Origin: Alphaproteobacteria bacterium
GTDB taxonomy: Bacteria; Pseudomonadota; Alphaproteobacteria; SMXP01
DNA: 54,034 nucleotides
Reading direction: 5' to 3'
NCBI GenBank assembly: GCA_028285305.1
Contig: JANQPV010000008.1
Span: 1 to 54,034, forward strand
A model generated the notes under the pieces. It saw only the letters and a list, made by a program, of their open reading frames with translations, was not told where the DNA came from and ran no database searches. Positions 36,604 through 44,611 of this stretch are shown in pieces. Made by a program: the position numbers and the translations under genes. Numbering within the stretch: the stretch's first letter is position 1; each line of letters opens with the position of its first letter.

Positions 36604-36634
36604 GGGGGTCAGCCAAAGTCTTCCGGTGACCCCC
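36604..36634 (+). terminator. Terminator-like hairpin after the small membrane protein
   Basis: The stem gggggtca (36604-36611) pairs with tgaccccc (36627-36634), 8 bp, just after the stop. There is no clear T-run, so termination efficiency is uncertain. Confidence 0.55.
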
Positions 36635-36881
36635 AGCTTTCACGGGTACAGCAACTTTGTCTCTCGCCTGGCTCGCAAGCTTCCCCAATTCAATCGGCAA
36701 ATGAAAACGAATTTGCCCGTACACTGAACAACATCGCACCGAGGCCACTTTTCCCAAGGGCGAACTTAGGGCCACACACACAGCGCTGCATGCTCAGATC
36801 AACCCAGAACCTGGGGCCGCACTTGGAACAGCGGGTATAATACTCCGCTCTGAGTCATTGCGTCTCGATCTTTTTTTGATT
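36635..36881. other. Noncoding right end of the island
   Basis: No supported gene is present. The segment runs up to the tRNA 3' end; I see no recombinase fragment in it. Confidence 0.4.
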
Positions 36882-36896
36882 TGGTGGCCCCTCCCG
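36882..36896. repeat. Right direct repeat (attR-like) within tRNA-Leu
   Basis: 15 bp identical to 33640-33654; it forms the 3' end of the tRNA gene, so integration left the tRNA intact. Confidence 0.75.
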
Positions 36897-36968
36897 GACT
36901 CGAACCGGGACGATCTTGCGATCCCAGGATTTTAAGTCCTGTATGTCTACCAATTCCATCAAGGGGCC
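36882..36968 (-). tRNA. tRNA-Leu (anticodon TAA)
   Basis: An 87-nt gene with encoded CCA. The acceptor stem GGCCCCT pairs with AGGGGCC, the anticodon arm is CAGGA-CTTAAAA-TCCTG (anticodon TAA, leucine), and the T-arm is CCCGG-TTCGAGT-CCGGG. A variable arm fits a class II tRNA. Its 3' 15 nt are the right-hand copy of the island direct repeat. Confidence 0.95.
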
Positions 36969-37130
36969 ACGGCGGGCCCCTCATGTACGCGAGCGGGACC
37001 CAGAGAACAAGCCTTGAGTTGGCCGTTGCGGTTACGCGGGGTGCGAGCCATAGCAGCTCGCACCCTTAGACCAATGGTGCAAACCGAACGCAGACGTCAT
37101 GCAAGCGGTCCTCAAATCGAGGAGCTGTCT

Positions 37131-37640
37131 CTACCCGCCTATAGCCAAAACATTGAGTCGGAAAATCAAATCTGCATTCGGAGGAATGTCCGGTGGAGCG
37201 CCCCTCGCGCCATAGCCAAGATTGGATGGAATGTAGAGCAGCCATTCGTCACCCGGCCGCATCAATTGCAGCGCCTCCACCCAGCCAGGGATGAGCGCAT
37301 TCGCAGGAAACGTAGCGGGCGCACCGCGGCCGTACGATGAGTCAAACTGTTGGCCTGTTGCGGCAAGCCGGCCATCGTAATGGACCGTGACCTGGTCAGA
37401 GGGTTTCACCGTTGAAGCACTTGAATCGCCGCTTTCCAAGACGAGATATTGCAGGCCGCTGTCTGTGGTCACGACACCGTCTTTGTTTTCGTCCCAGGGG
37501 AAATGGGCGACGAAGGGATCTTCGGAAGAACTATCGGACACGGTGGCTCCTTCTTCTGTTTGCGAACTGTTTTCTTGGTTGTCGGAACACGCAGCAAGGC
37601 TGAGCGCCACGAGCGCAGCGAGAAAATGTCTGAAAGGCAT
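37131..37640 (-). CDS. FKBP-type peptidyl-prolyl isomerase lipoprotein
   Basis: Envelope foldase, 169 residues. The lipobox LAAC follows a short signal (MPFRHFLAALVALSLAAC). A Ser/Glu-rich linker precedes an FKBP domain with VTVHYDGRLAATGQQFDSSYGRG, LIPGWVEALQLMRPGDEWLLYIPSNLGYGARG and IPPNADLIFRLNVLAI. The start at 37640 gives the signal peptide directly. It lies 72 nt downstream of mnmA on the same strand. Confidence 0.92.
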   Translation of the reverse strand: MPFRHFLAALVALSLAACSDNQENSSQTEEGATVSDSSSEDPFVAHFPWDENKDGVVTTDSGLQYLVLESGDSSASTVKPSDQVTVHYDGRLAATGQQFDSSYGRGAPATFPANALIPGWVEALQLMRPGDEWLLYIPSNLGYGARGAPPDIPPNADLIFRLNVLAIGG

Positions 37641-37712
37641 TTTGAGGTCCCAAGTTGAAATGTAGGCCCCGCTGGTAGCAGAAATCGAGGGCAAGGGCCA
37701 GCCCATGGCCAA

Positions 37713-38873
37713 TCAAGAAAGCGTTGAGCGGATCCACCCGCCGCCCAGTACGCGCGTGCCACCGTTGGCGTCATAGAAGACGCAGGCTTGGCCTGGCGCA
37801 ACGCCTTGTTCGGGATCGAGGAGCTCCACGGCAACGTCGCCCTGATCACTCGTGAGCCTTGCAGGCGCCGGTCGCCGGGTGGAGCGGACTTTCACCGCCA
37901 CGTCCATCCCCGATGCAATTGCGTCCTCCAGAGGCCCGTCTCCCAACCAATTGACGTCGCTCAGTATGACCGTTTTCGTGGCAAGTGCTTCGCGAGGACC
38001 GACCACCACCTGCCGGCGCTCCGCATCCAGTCCGATGACGTAGAGAGGGTCTTCGGCGCCCGTTTGGGAGCCTAGGCCCAAACCACGGCGTTGTCCGATC
38101 GTGTACTGAATAATGCCCTCGTGCTGGCCCAGAACGCGGCCGGATTGGTCAACGATGTCGCCGGGATCCGAGGCGCCGGGATGCAGTTTCTCCACAACAG
38201 AAGTGTACCTGCCTTGGGGTACGAAGCAGATGTCTTGGCTGTCGGGCTTGTCCGCAACGGCCAGACCCAGATCGGCGGCGATGGCCCGCGTTTGCGCTTT
38301 CGGCAATCCGCCGAGCGGAAAGCGCAGGAAATCCAACTGTTCGCTGGTGGTTGCGAACAGGAAGTAGCTTTGATCCTTGCCGGCGTCTTCAGCGCGGTGG
38401 AGTTCCGGCCCGCCCTCGCCTATTTCGCGCCGGATATAATGGCCCGTTGCCAAACAATCCGCCCCCAGATCTTTGGCAGTCTCTAAGAGATCGCGAAATT
38501 TCACCCGTTCGTTGCAGCGAACACAAGGGATGGGTGTTTCGCCGCGGGCGTAGGCATCGGCAAAATCGCGCATCACCGCATCACGAAATCGCTCTTCGTA
38601 ATCGAGAACGTAATGGGGAAAGCCCATGAGCTCAGAGACGCGCTTTGCGTCATAGATGTCTTGACCGGCGCAGCAGGCCCCTTTTTTCTGAACCGCAGCG
38701 CCATGATCATAGAGCTGGAGCGTGATGCCGATAACGTCGTAACCCGCGCTTTTCAGCAGGCCGGCGACGACGGAAGAATCCACGCCGCCCGACATGGCAA
38801 CGACCACGCGGGTGTTGGCCGGCGCTTTGTCAAAGCCCAGATCGATGAAAGTTCGAGACGTCGTTTCTGTCAT
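37713..38873 (-). CDS. mnmA: tRNA 2-thiouridine synthase MnmA
   Basis: Adenylates and thiolates U34 of tRNA-Lys, -Glu and -Gln. The 386-residue protein contains the PP-loop [17 protein letters not shown], the first catalytic Cys region [18 protein letters not shown] and KDQSYFL, and the second Cys in DSQDICFVP. Length and motif order are standard. Confidence 0.96.
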   Translation of the reverse strand: MTETTSRTFIDLGFDKAPANTRVVVAMSGGVDSSVVAGLLKSAGYDVIGITLQLYDHGAAVQKKGACCAGQDIYDAKRVSELMGFPHYVLDYEERFRDAVMRDFADAYARGETPIPCVRCNERVKFRDLLETAKDLGADCLATGHYIRREIGEGGPELHRAEDAGKDQSYFLFATTSEQLDFLRFPLGGLPKAQTRAIAADLGLAVADKPDSQDICFVPQGRYTSVVEKLHPGASDPGDIVDQSGRVLGQHEGIIQYTIGQRRGLGLGSQTGAEDPLYVIGLDAERRQVVVGPREALATKTVILSDVNWLGDGPLEDAIASGMDVAVKVRSTRRPAPARLTSDQGDVAVELLDPEQGVAPGQACVFYDANGGTRVLGGGWIRSTLS

Positions 38874-38946
38874 GGCGCCTATATAAGGCGTATCGGCCCG
38901 CAGAGAACAGGTGTTTTTGAAAAGAATGGCCTTGGATAGTGGCGCG

Positions 38947-39510
38947 CTAGACGATCATCGCCAACTCGTCGTCCTCTTCTTCCGGCCGCTCGCCGCGATA
39001 GATGGGACACTCATCACAGCGACCCTGGAGCGGGTCGCAAATTGCCCCAATGCGGTACAAATACGGATGGTCAGGCCCGCTATAGCACGCGGTTTTCAAG
39101 AACTGGTGGGGTTCGTAGATGCACTTCCAGATGCGGTCGTAAATGTCTTTTGGCCGTATTGGCTTGGCAACGACGTAGTTTACCCCCGATTTGACCGCTT
39201 CATCGAGCCGATGCTTGTCTGCGAATCCAGTGATCATAATAATGGGGACGTAGGGATTGCGGCTTTCCTTAGACTGCCGGATATGACGCACGAGATCTGT
39301 GCCGAGTTCGTTTCCCAGCAGGTGATCCACTAAAACGAGATCGAGACTTTTGCTATCGACGTGGCGCGCCGCGTCCGTCGCATTCTCGGTTTCCAAAATG
39401 TTCGTGAATGAGAAGCCTCTTAAACATTGTTTAAGAAGTTCGCGGATGTGGAGGTTGTCATCAACGATGAGCACCTGAACGTCTTGGAATATGGCGCGAT
39501 CGGACGGCAT
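38947..39510 (-). CDS. Single-domain response regulator with Cys-containing tail
   Basis: A CheY-like receiver fills about residues 10-130 ([16 protein letters not shown], phospho-acceptor Asp in [11 protein letters not shown], the Thr position in IIMITGFAD and Lys in YVVAKPIRP). No DNA-binding or enzymatic output domain follows. Instead there is a roughly 55-residue tail with several cysteines (TACYSGP, AICDP and [10 protein letters not shown]) that could bind a metal. No kinase is adjacent. It is divergent from yajQ. Confidence 0.85.
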   Translation of the reverse strand: MPSDRAIFQDVQVLIVDDNLHIRELLKQCLRGFSFTNILETENATDAARHVDSKSLDLVLVDHLLGNELGTDLVRHIRQSKESRNPYVPIIMITGFADKHRLDEAVKSGVNYVVAKPIRPKDIYDRIWKCIYEPHQFLKTACYSGPDHPYLYRIGAICDPLQGRCDECPIYRGERPEEEDDELAMIV

Positions 39511-39640
39511 AGTGGGTCAATCGACTGACTTTGGCAGGGCTTCATGGTGCCACACTCCGCTTACCGAGCCCTTAAGAGTAGAATACTCGCCTTGCCACGT
39601 CGAAGGCCGGCGATTAGGTAAGGTCGAAAAGGAGAAAAAT

Positions 39641-40126
39641 ATGCCGTCTTTCGACATCGTATCCAAAACCGACCTGGCCGAAGTCGACAATGCCGTGAAC
39701 AATGTTACACGCGAGATTAGCCAGCGTTATGACTTTAAGGGCTCATCGTCGAAGGTGGAGCACAACGAAGGCATCATCACCATCGATGCCGACGACGATC
39801 TCAAGCTCAAACAAATGCATGAGGTTCTGCAGGGCAATTTGGCCAAACGCGGAATCGATCATGGCGTTCTGGACTACCAGACGCCGGAAAAAGCGGCCGG
39901 CCAAGCGGTGCGCCAGCAAGTCACCGTGCGTCAGGGCATCGATAAGGAACTAGCCAAGAAAATCGTCAAAGATATCAAAGGCTCCAAAGTGAAAGTCCAG
40001 GTGGCGATTCAGGGCGACGAATTGCGTGTGACCGGCAAAAAGCGCGATGATCTGCAAGCCGTCATTCAGTTTGTGAAGGATTTGGGGCTCGAACAGCCGC
40101 TTCAATATGTCAATTTTCGGGACTGA
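39641..40126 (+). CDS. yajQ: YajQ-family nucleotide-binding protein
   Basis: A 161-residue protein with the conserved start MPSFDIVSKTDLAEVDNAVNN and RYDFKGSS, and the second-half motif KVQVAIQGDELRVTGKKRDDLQ. YajQ proteins bind nucleotides, and some bind c-di-GMP as effectors. The ATG at 39641 has an ideal AAGGAG ribosome site; the upstream open frame is spurious. Confidence 0.94.
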   Translation: MPSFDIVSKTDLAEVDNAVNNVTREISQRYDFKGSSSKVEHNEGIITIDADDDLKLKQMHEVLQGNLAKRGIDHGVLDYQTPEKAAGQAVRQQVTVRQGIDKELAKKIVKDIKGSKVKVQVAIQGDELRVTGKKRDDLQAVIQFVKDLGLEQPLQYVNFRD

Positions 40127-40246
40127 GGACGGGTCGCCAGGCAAGGCGTAAAGAACACTTCAGTTGCCTCCCACGTCCACGTTTGGTTAAGTCGATTGTC
40201 GGGCCGGAACGGCCCCCTTTCATCAACCAAGTGAGGATACGATGTC

Positions 40247-41149
40247 GTGAGAGTCCCACAGGCCGACCAGTTGGGTCGAACGCTGCGCAACCGCATACTA
40301 CTCGTTGCCTGCGCATTTTCTGTTTTGGGCGCGTTCGCGCCTATCGCTTCAGCCGAACCCTTCGTTTTCACTGCCATTCCTGATCAAGATGAATCGCGCC
40401 TCGAAGCGCGGTTTGGAAAAGTCTCGCATTATCTGGCCCAAGAGCTGGGTACGGAGGTCAAATACGTTCCTGTTAAGTCCTATGCCGCCGCCGTTACGGC
40501 GTTTGTCAACGACCAGGTCCAACTGGCGTGGTTCGGCGGCCTGTCCGGAGTGCGCGCGCGGCTTCGCGTGGAGGGATCCCGGGCGATCGCTCAAGGCTAT
40601 GAGGACCAGTTCTTCGAGACCTACTTCATCGCCAACTCGAAGACCGGCCTGACGCCGTCGGATGACTTTCCCGTCTCTATCTCCGAGCGGACGTTTACGT
40701 TTGGTTCAAAGGGCTCCACGTCGGGCCGTTTGATGCCGGAATTTCACATCAGAGAAAACTTGAGCCTGACGCCGGAAGAGGCTTTCGCGCGCGTCGGGTT
40801 CAGCGGCGATCACTCCCGAACAATTGCTCTTGTGCAGTCCGGCGCCTTCGAGGTGGGGGCCGTCAACTTCAAGGTCTGGGATAAGGAACTCGAACTTGGC
40901 ACAATTGATCCCTCCAAAGTCCAAGTGATCTGGAAGACCCCTCCCTATCCGGATTACCAATGGACCATTCGCGGCGATGTGGACGAAACGTTCGGCGACG
41001 GATTTTCCGAGCGCGTGACGGATGTCCTCCTCGGCATAACCGACAAAGAGATCCTGGATGCGTTTCCGCGCAGCAAGTTTGTCCCTGCGCAAAACGAGGA
41101 CTATACCCTCATCCTTGATGTGGCGAAACAGGTGGGTCTGATCGAGTGA
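40247..41149 (+). CDS. PhnD-like ABC transporter substrate-binding protein, putative selenate/oxyanion type
   Basis: Exported 300-residue binding protein: signal peptide (ILLVACAFSVLGAFAPIASA), then a PhnD/phosphonate-type periplasmic fold. The stretches AIPDQDESRLEARFGKVSHYL, YVPVKSYAAAVTAF, VQLAWFGGLSGV, TFGSKGSTSGRLMPEF and RVGFSGDHSRTIALVQSGAFEVGAVNFKVW match the subgroup annotated as putative selenate transport, a call that rests on genome context in the literature and not on direct biochemistry. The start is GTG with GAGG about 10 nt upstream. It overlaps the ATPase gene by 4 nt. Confidence 0.75.
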   Translation: MRVPQADQLGRTLRNRILLVACAFSVLGAFAPIASAEPFVFTAIPDQDESRLEARFGKVSHYLAQELGTEVKYVPVKSYAAAVTAFVNDQVQLAWFGGLSGVRARLRVEGSRAIAQGYEDQFFETYFIANSKTGLTPSDDFPVSISERTFTFGSKGSTSGRLMPEFHIRENLSLTPEEAFARVGFSGDHSRTIALVQSGAFEVGAVNFKVWDKELELGTIDPSKVQVIWKTPPYPDYQWTIRGDVDETFGDGFSERVTDVLLGITDKEILDAFPRSKFVPAQNEDYTLILDVAKQVGLIE

Positions 41150-41805
41150 CCTTGATCGCTCTGGACCGCGAAGCCATCGGATATAATGGCGGCGCGGTCT
41201 TGACGGATGTGAGTCTTGCCATCGAAGAAGGACAAACCCTCGTCTTTGTGGGGGAAAGCGGTGTCGGTAAATCCACGTTGCTTTCCCACCTCTATCGCCT
41301 TGTCGGCAGGCACGCCGCACTCATCCCACAAGACTTGGGATTGGCGGATCACCTTTCCGTCTTTCACAATGTCTATATGGGCCGTTTGGACCAGCACGGG
41401 TTTTGGACCAATCTGCGCAATTGGATTTGGCCGGCGGAGCCCTATCTGAGCGATGTGAGAGGTGTGCTCAAGCATCTTGAGCTCAACGACAAGATCAACA
41501 CTCTTCCAACGGATCTTTCCGGCGGTCAACGGCAGAGGGTCGCTATTGGGCGCGCTCTCTACAAAGAGGCAAGTCTCCTCATTGCGGACGAGCCCGTCTC
41601 AGCGCTTGACGAAAAGCTTGGCCGAGAGGTTCTTGAGCTGCTCACCTCAAAACATCGGACATGCCTCATTGCGATGCACGACATTGATGCCGCGACACAA
41701 GTGGCTGACCGGCTGATCGGCTTGAAGGCAGGCAAAATCGTGTTTGATCGGCCGCCAGAGGATATCTCAAGCCATGACATGACGCACCTTTATGAGCGCG
41801 CATAG
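41146..41805 (+). CDS. ABC transporter ATPase of the same system
   Basis: A 219-residue ATPase with Walker A VGESGVGKSTLL, Q-loop ALIPQDLGL, signature LSGGQRQRVAIGRAL, Walker B SLLIADEPVSALDE and H-loop IAMHDIDA. The start is GTG overlapping the binding-protein stop. The stop abuts the permease ATG. Energises import by the upstream binding protein and downstream permease. Confidence 0.92.
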   Translation: MTLIALDREAIGYNGGAVLTDVSLAIEEGQTLVFVGESGVGKSTLLSHLYRLVGRHAALIPQDLGLADHLSVFHNVYMGRLDQHGFWTNLRNWIWPAEPYLSDVRGVLKHLELNDKINTLPTDLSGGQRQRVAIGRALYKEASLLIADEPVSALDEKLGREVLELLTSKHRTCLIAMHDIDAATQVADRLIGLKAGKIVFDRPPEDISSHDMTHLYERA

Positions 41806-43317
41806 ATGAGGCGACGTTTCGTGACGCCGCCGGGCGGGATCAGCGTCGCCTTTGTTTTCGTCGCGTTGCTCATTTTGCCGACGGCGGATCTGGAGATCGT
41901 CTCGATCGATCCGTGGCCGGAGATGCTCCGCTTCGGCATGGGCTTGTTGACCCCGGACTTTAGCCGCGTGGGAGACCTAACTGAAGCTCTCCTCATGACC
42001 GTGGCCTTTGCCTTTCTTGGGCTCGTGATCAGTGTTGTTTCTGGATTTCTCCTTTCGCTGGTCTTTCAAAACGTAGTTGTGCGGACGACATGCGCCATTT
42101 TGCGGTCCGTTCACGAGCTTTTTTGGGCGCTCATCTTTCTTCAGTTTTTTGGCTTATCGCCCCTTACCGGCTTGCTCGCCATTGCGATTCCCTATGCGGC
42201 GATCTTTGCGAAGGTTTATGCCGAGATCGCCGAGGAAACACCGTCACCAGCGATGACATCGCTGAACAGCCAGCCCGGTTGGCTCACCCGCTACCTCTAT
42301 GGGCGCCTGCCGGACCTGCTTCCCAAGTTCAAAATCTACGCGCTCTACCGTCTGGAGTGCGGTCTGCGCTCAAGCGCGGTTTTGGGGTTTGTCGGATTGC
42401 CAACTTTGGGCTTTTATCTGGAGACGGCATTTAGTGAGGGTCACTATTCCGACGTTTCGGCCCTCCTCCTTTTGTTCTTTGTCATGATCGCCACCATCCG
42501 GTTCTGGGTGCGTCCGATCACATTGCCCGTCCTCGCGATCGGCTCGCTCGCTTTTCTCCCCTGGGGCGTGGTGGACATAGAAGCCGCCAATGTCATCCGG
42601 TTCTTTACTCAAGACATCATACCAAGCCCGTTACGATCCGAGGCCGGCGTAATGGATTTGATCCCATGGCTTTCAACATTGCTCTTTGAGCAAATTTTTC
42701 CTGGCGCTTGGGCAACAATTCAGGTGACGATGTTGGCTTTGGTGGCAACAGGCTTGCTTGCGACACTTCAGTTCACATGGATTTCGCCGCACTTTGCAGG
42801 ACCCGCCGGGCGCACCGGGGGGCATGTGGCGCTGGTGGTGCTCCGGTCGACGCCGGAATATCTCCTTGCCTATATGCTGCTTCAGTTTTGGGGACCGTCC
42901 ATGCTACCCGCCGTCGTTGCCCTCGCCCTTCATAACGGCGCCATTATTGGCCACTTGATTGGTCGGCAAACGGAGGACCTGAGACCTCGGCTTGACCATC
43001 CCAGACGGCCGGGCGACCGCTACTTCTACGACGTCCTGCCCCGGGTGTATCCCCAGTTGCTTGCCTATTTGTTTTACCGTTGGGAAGTTATCATGCGGGA
43101 GACGGCAGTTTTTGGCATGCTGGGTGTGGCGACGCTTGGGTTCTATATCGACAGTGCCTTTGCCGACTTGCGGGTTGACCGGGCGATGGTTCTAATCTTC
43201 GCCACGGCCCTTTTGAACATTGGGATTGATCAGCTCTCGAGCCGATTGCGCACGCTTGCCCGCAATTCAAGTACTTTGACGACTTCTCGTCCCGGGTTGC
43301 AGGCCGCGAACGCCTAG
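41806..43317 (+). CDS. ABC transporter permease with two fused PhnE-like halves
   Basis: A 503-residue integral membrane protein with two homologous permease domains. Each has a transport core and ends in a coupling-loop-like motif: FKIYALYRLECGLRSSAVLGFVGLPTLGFYLETAF (about 165-215) and LLAYLFYRWEVIMRETAVFGMLGVATLGFYIDSAF (about 420-455). Internal duplication is clear from these paired lines. Two separate PhnE subunits are therefore replaced by one chain. It starts directly after the ATPase stop. Confidence 0.87.
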   Translation: MRRRFVTPPGGISVAFVFVALLILPTADLEIVSIDPWPEMLRFGMGLLTPDFSRVGDLTEALLMTVAFAFLGLVISVVSGFLLSLVFQNVVVRTTCAILRSVHELFWALIFLQFFGLSPLTGLLAIAIPYAAIFAKVYAEIAEETPSPAMTSLNSQPGWLTRYLYGRLPDLLPKFKIYALYRLECGLRSSAVLGFVGLPTLGFYLETAFSEGHYSDVSALLLLFFVMIATIRFWVRPITLPVLAIGSLAFLPWGVVDIEAANVIRFFTQDIIPSPLRSEAGVMDLIPWLSTLLFEQIFPGAWATIQVTMLALVATGLLATLQFTWISPHFAGPAGRTGGHVALVVLRSTPEYLLAYMLLQFWGPSMLPAVVALALHNGAIIGHLIGRQTEDLRPRLDHPRRPGDRYFYDVLPRVYPQLLAYLFYRWEVIMRETAVFGMLGVATLGFYIDSAFADLRVDRAMVLIFATALLNIGIDQLSSRLRTLARNSSTLTTSRPGLQAANA

Positions 43318-43359
43318 TCCTGTCTTGGCGAAAGTCAACGCAACCAAAGGACGGCGAGA

Positions 43360-44532
43360 TCAGCTTTGACTGCCCGCAACCAAAACGCCTTCCAGCGATT
43401 GGATTTCACTTTCTTCCATTCCCAACCACTCGGCCAACACTTCCGCGTTGTGTTCGCCCAAATGGGGCGGACCCGCGCGGACGCCTGATGTGCTGCGCGA
43501 AAACCGATAGGGCGCTTGAATAACGGGCCGTGTGGCGCCGTCCCGGTCGTCCATCTGGGTGACCGTCTCGCGCGCCTTGACGCTGGGCAGGTCTGCCGCC
43601 TCCGCCGCGGTGCGCACGTCCCCCCAGGCTACGTTCATTTGCGCAAGGGCGGCGATGACACTCTCTCGGTCCGTACACGTTTCATTGAAGAAGTGGTGGG
43701 CGGCGGCGCGGCGCGCCGTGATCTTTTCCTTTAGTCCGGCGCCCGGCTTTAACCCATCTTCAACACCGCAGCGTTCGCTCATCCGTTGCCAGAGGAAGCG
43801 AAAGTCGCCCGCCAGCATCAGGCGGCCCGCTGAGGTTTCGATCACTTCGTTGGGGAGCGATTGGGACGGCTCTTCAAGTGCATAGGTCATTGCGTCGTTG
43901 GTGTACATACTGGCATCCACCATCGCCATGTCGATGTGTTGCCCTTTGCCCGTCGATGTGCGTTCGTAGAGGGCTGAGAGAACACCGACCAACCCATGGA
44001 GCGAGGCGTTGGTGTCGGCGGCGGAGAGGATAATATCAGTCGGATAGGCGCCGCTCAGCTCAGACTGTCCGTGCACAAACCCTAATTCCGCGTGAACGAC
44101 CGGAGCGTAGGCGGCGCGTCCGCTGTCCGCATTGCCGCTGCCGAAGCCGGAAATCGACAACATGATTAGCTTAGGATTAATAGCGGCGAGGGTCTCATAG
44201 TCCAAGCCGAACCTGGGCATGACGTCTGGGCGAAAATTCTCAATCAAAATGTCCGATTTGGCGACGAGGCGCTTCACCAGTTCGGCCCCTTCCGGGTTGC
44301 GCAAGTCGATGGAGATGTCTCTCTTACCCGCGTTCTGCTGCGCGAAATAGCCGGAAATGCCGGCGATTTTTTTTCCCCAAAGACGGGTCACGTCGCCTTC
44401 AGGCGGCTCCAGTTTGACAACATCGGCGCCGAGATCACTGAGCATCCGACCGGCAAACGGTCCCGACAGCACCCGCGACATGTCCAACACTCGGAGACCA
44501 GATAGGGGAAAACTTGCACTCGCTTTTTCCAT
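43360..44532 (-). CDS. Class III (CaiB/BaiF) CoA-transferase
   Basis: A 390-residue CoA-transferase with GLRVLDMSRVLSGPFAGRMLSDLGADVVKLEPPEGD at the N-terminus, KRDISIDLRNPEGAELVKRLV, and the catalytic Asp in HIDMAMVDASMYTND. Substrates are unknown. It is convergent with the ABC transporter permease. Confidence 0.92.
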   Translation of the reverse strand: MEKASASFPLSGLRVLDMSRVLSGPFAGRMLSDLGADVVKLEPPEGDVTRLWGKKIAGISGYFAQQNAGKRDISIDLRNPEGAELVKRLVAKSDILIENFRPDVMPRFGLDYETLAAINPKLIMLSISGFGSGNADSGRAAYAPVVHAELGFVHGQSELSGAYPTDIILSAADTNASLHGLVGVLSALYERTSTGKGQHIDMAMVDASMYTNDAMTYALEEPSQSLPNEVIETSAGRLMLAGDFRFLWQRMSERCGVEDGLKPGAGLKEKITARRAAAHHFFNETCTDRESVIAALAQMNVAWGDVRTAAEAADLPSVKARETVTQMDDRDGATRPVIQAPYRFSRSTSGVRAGPPHLGEHNAEVLAEWLGMEESEIQSLEGVLVAGSQS

Positions 44533-44611
44533 GAGCCCCTCCTTGTCATGCGTTCTTCTTGGAGATTACGCATTTGTTCGCCAAACGGAAACCATCTTTC
44601 TGGTTGCGTGT

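Larger units (their letters stand above)
33640..36896. mobile_element. Integrated genomic-island remnant in tRNA-Leu(TAA), no integrase
   Basis: The roughly 3.2 kb segment is bounded by 15-bp direct repeats; the right one is the 3' end of an intact tRNA gene. The contents are accessory and partly degraded: a broken dnaQ copy, an unrecognised 330-residue gene, a ribbon-helix-helix gene and a small membrane protein gene. Parts, notably 34474-35600, look more AT-rich than the flanks. No recombinase gene is visible, so it is either a decayed island or a small element mobilised in trans. Confidence 0.65.

Noticed and set aside
36836-36841. TATAAT near the right end of the island
   Set aside because: No -35 element at 16-18 bp upstream and no gene follows in that direction before the antisense tRNA.
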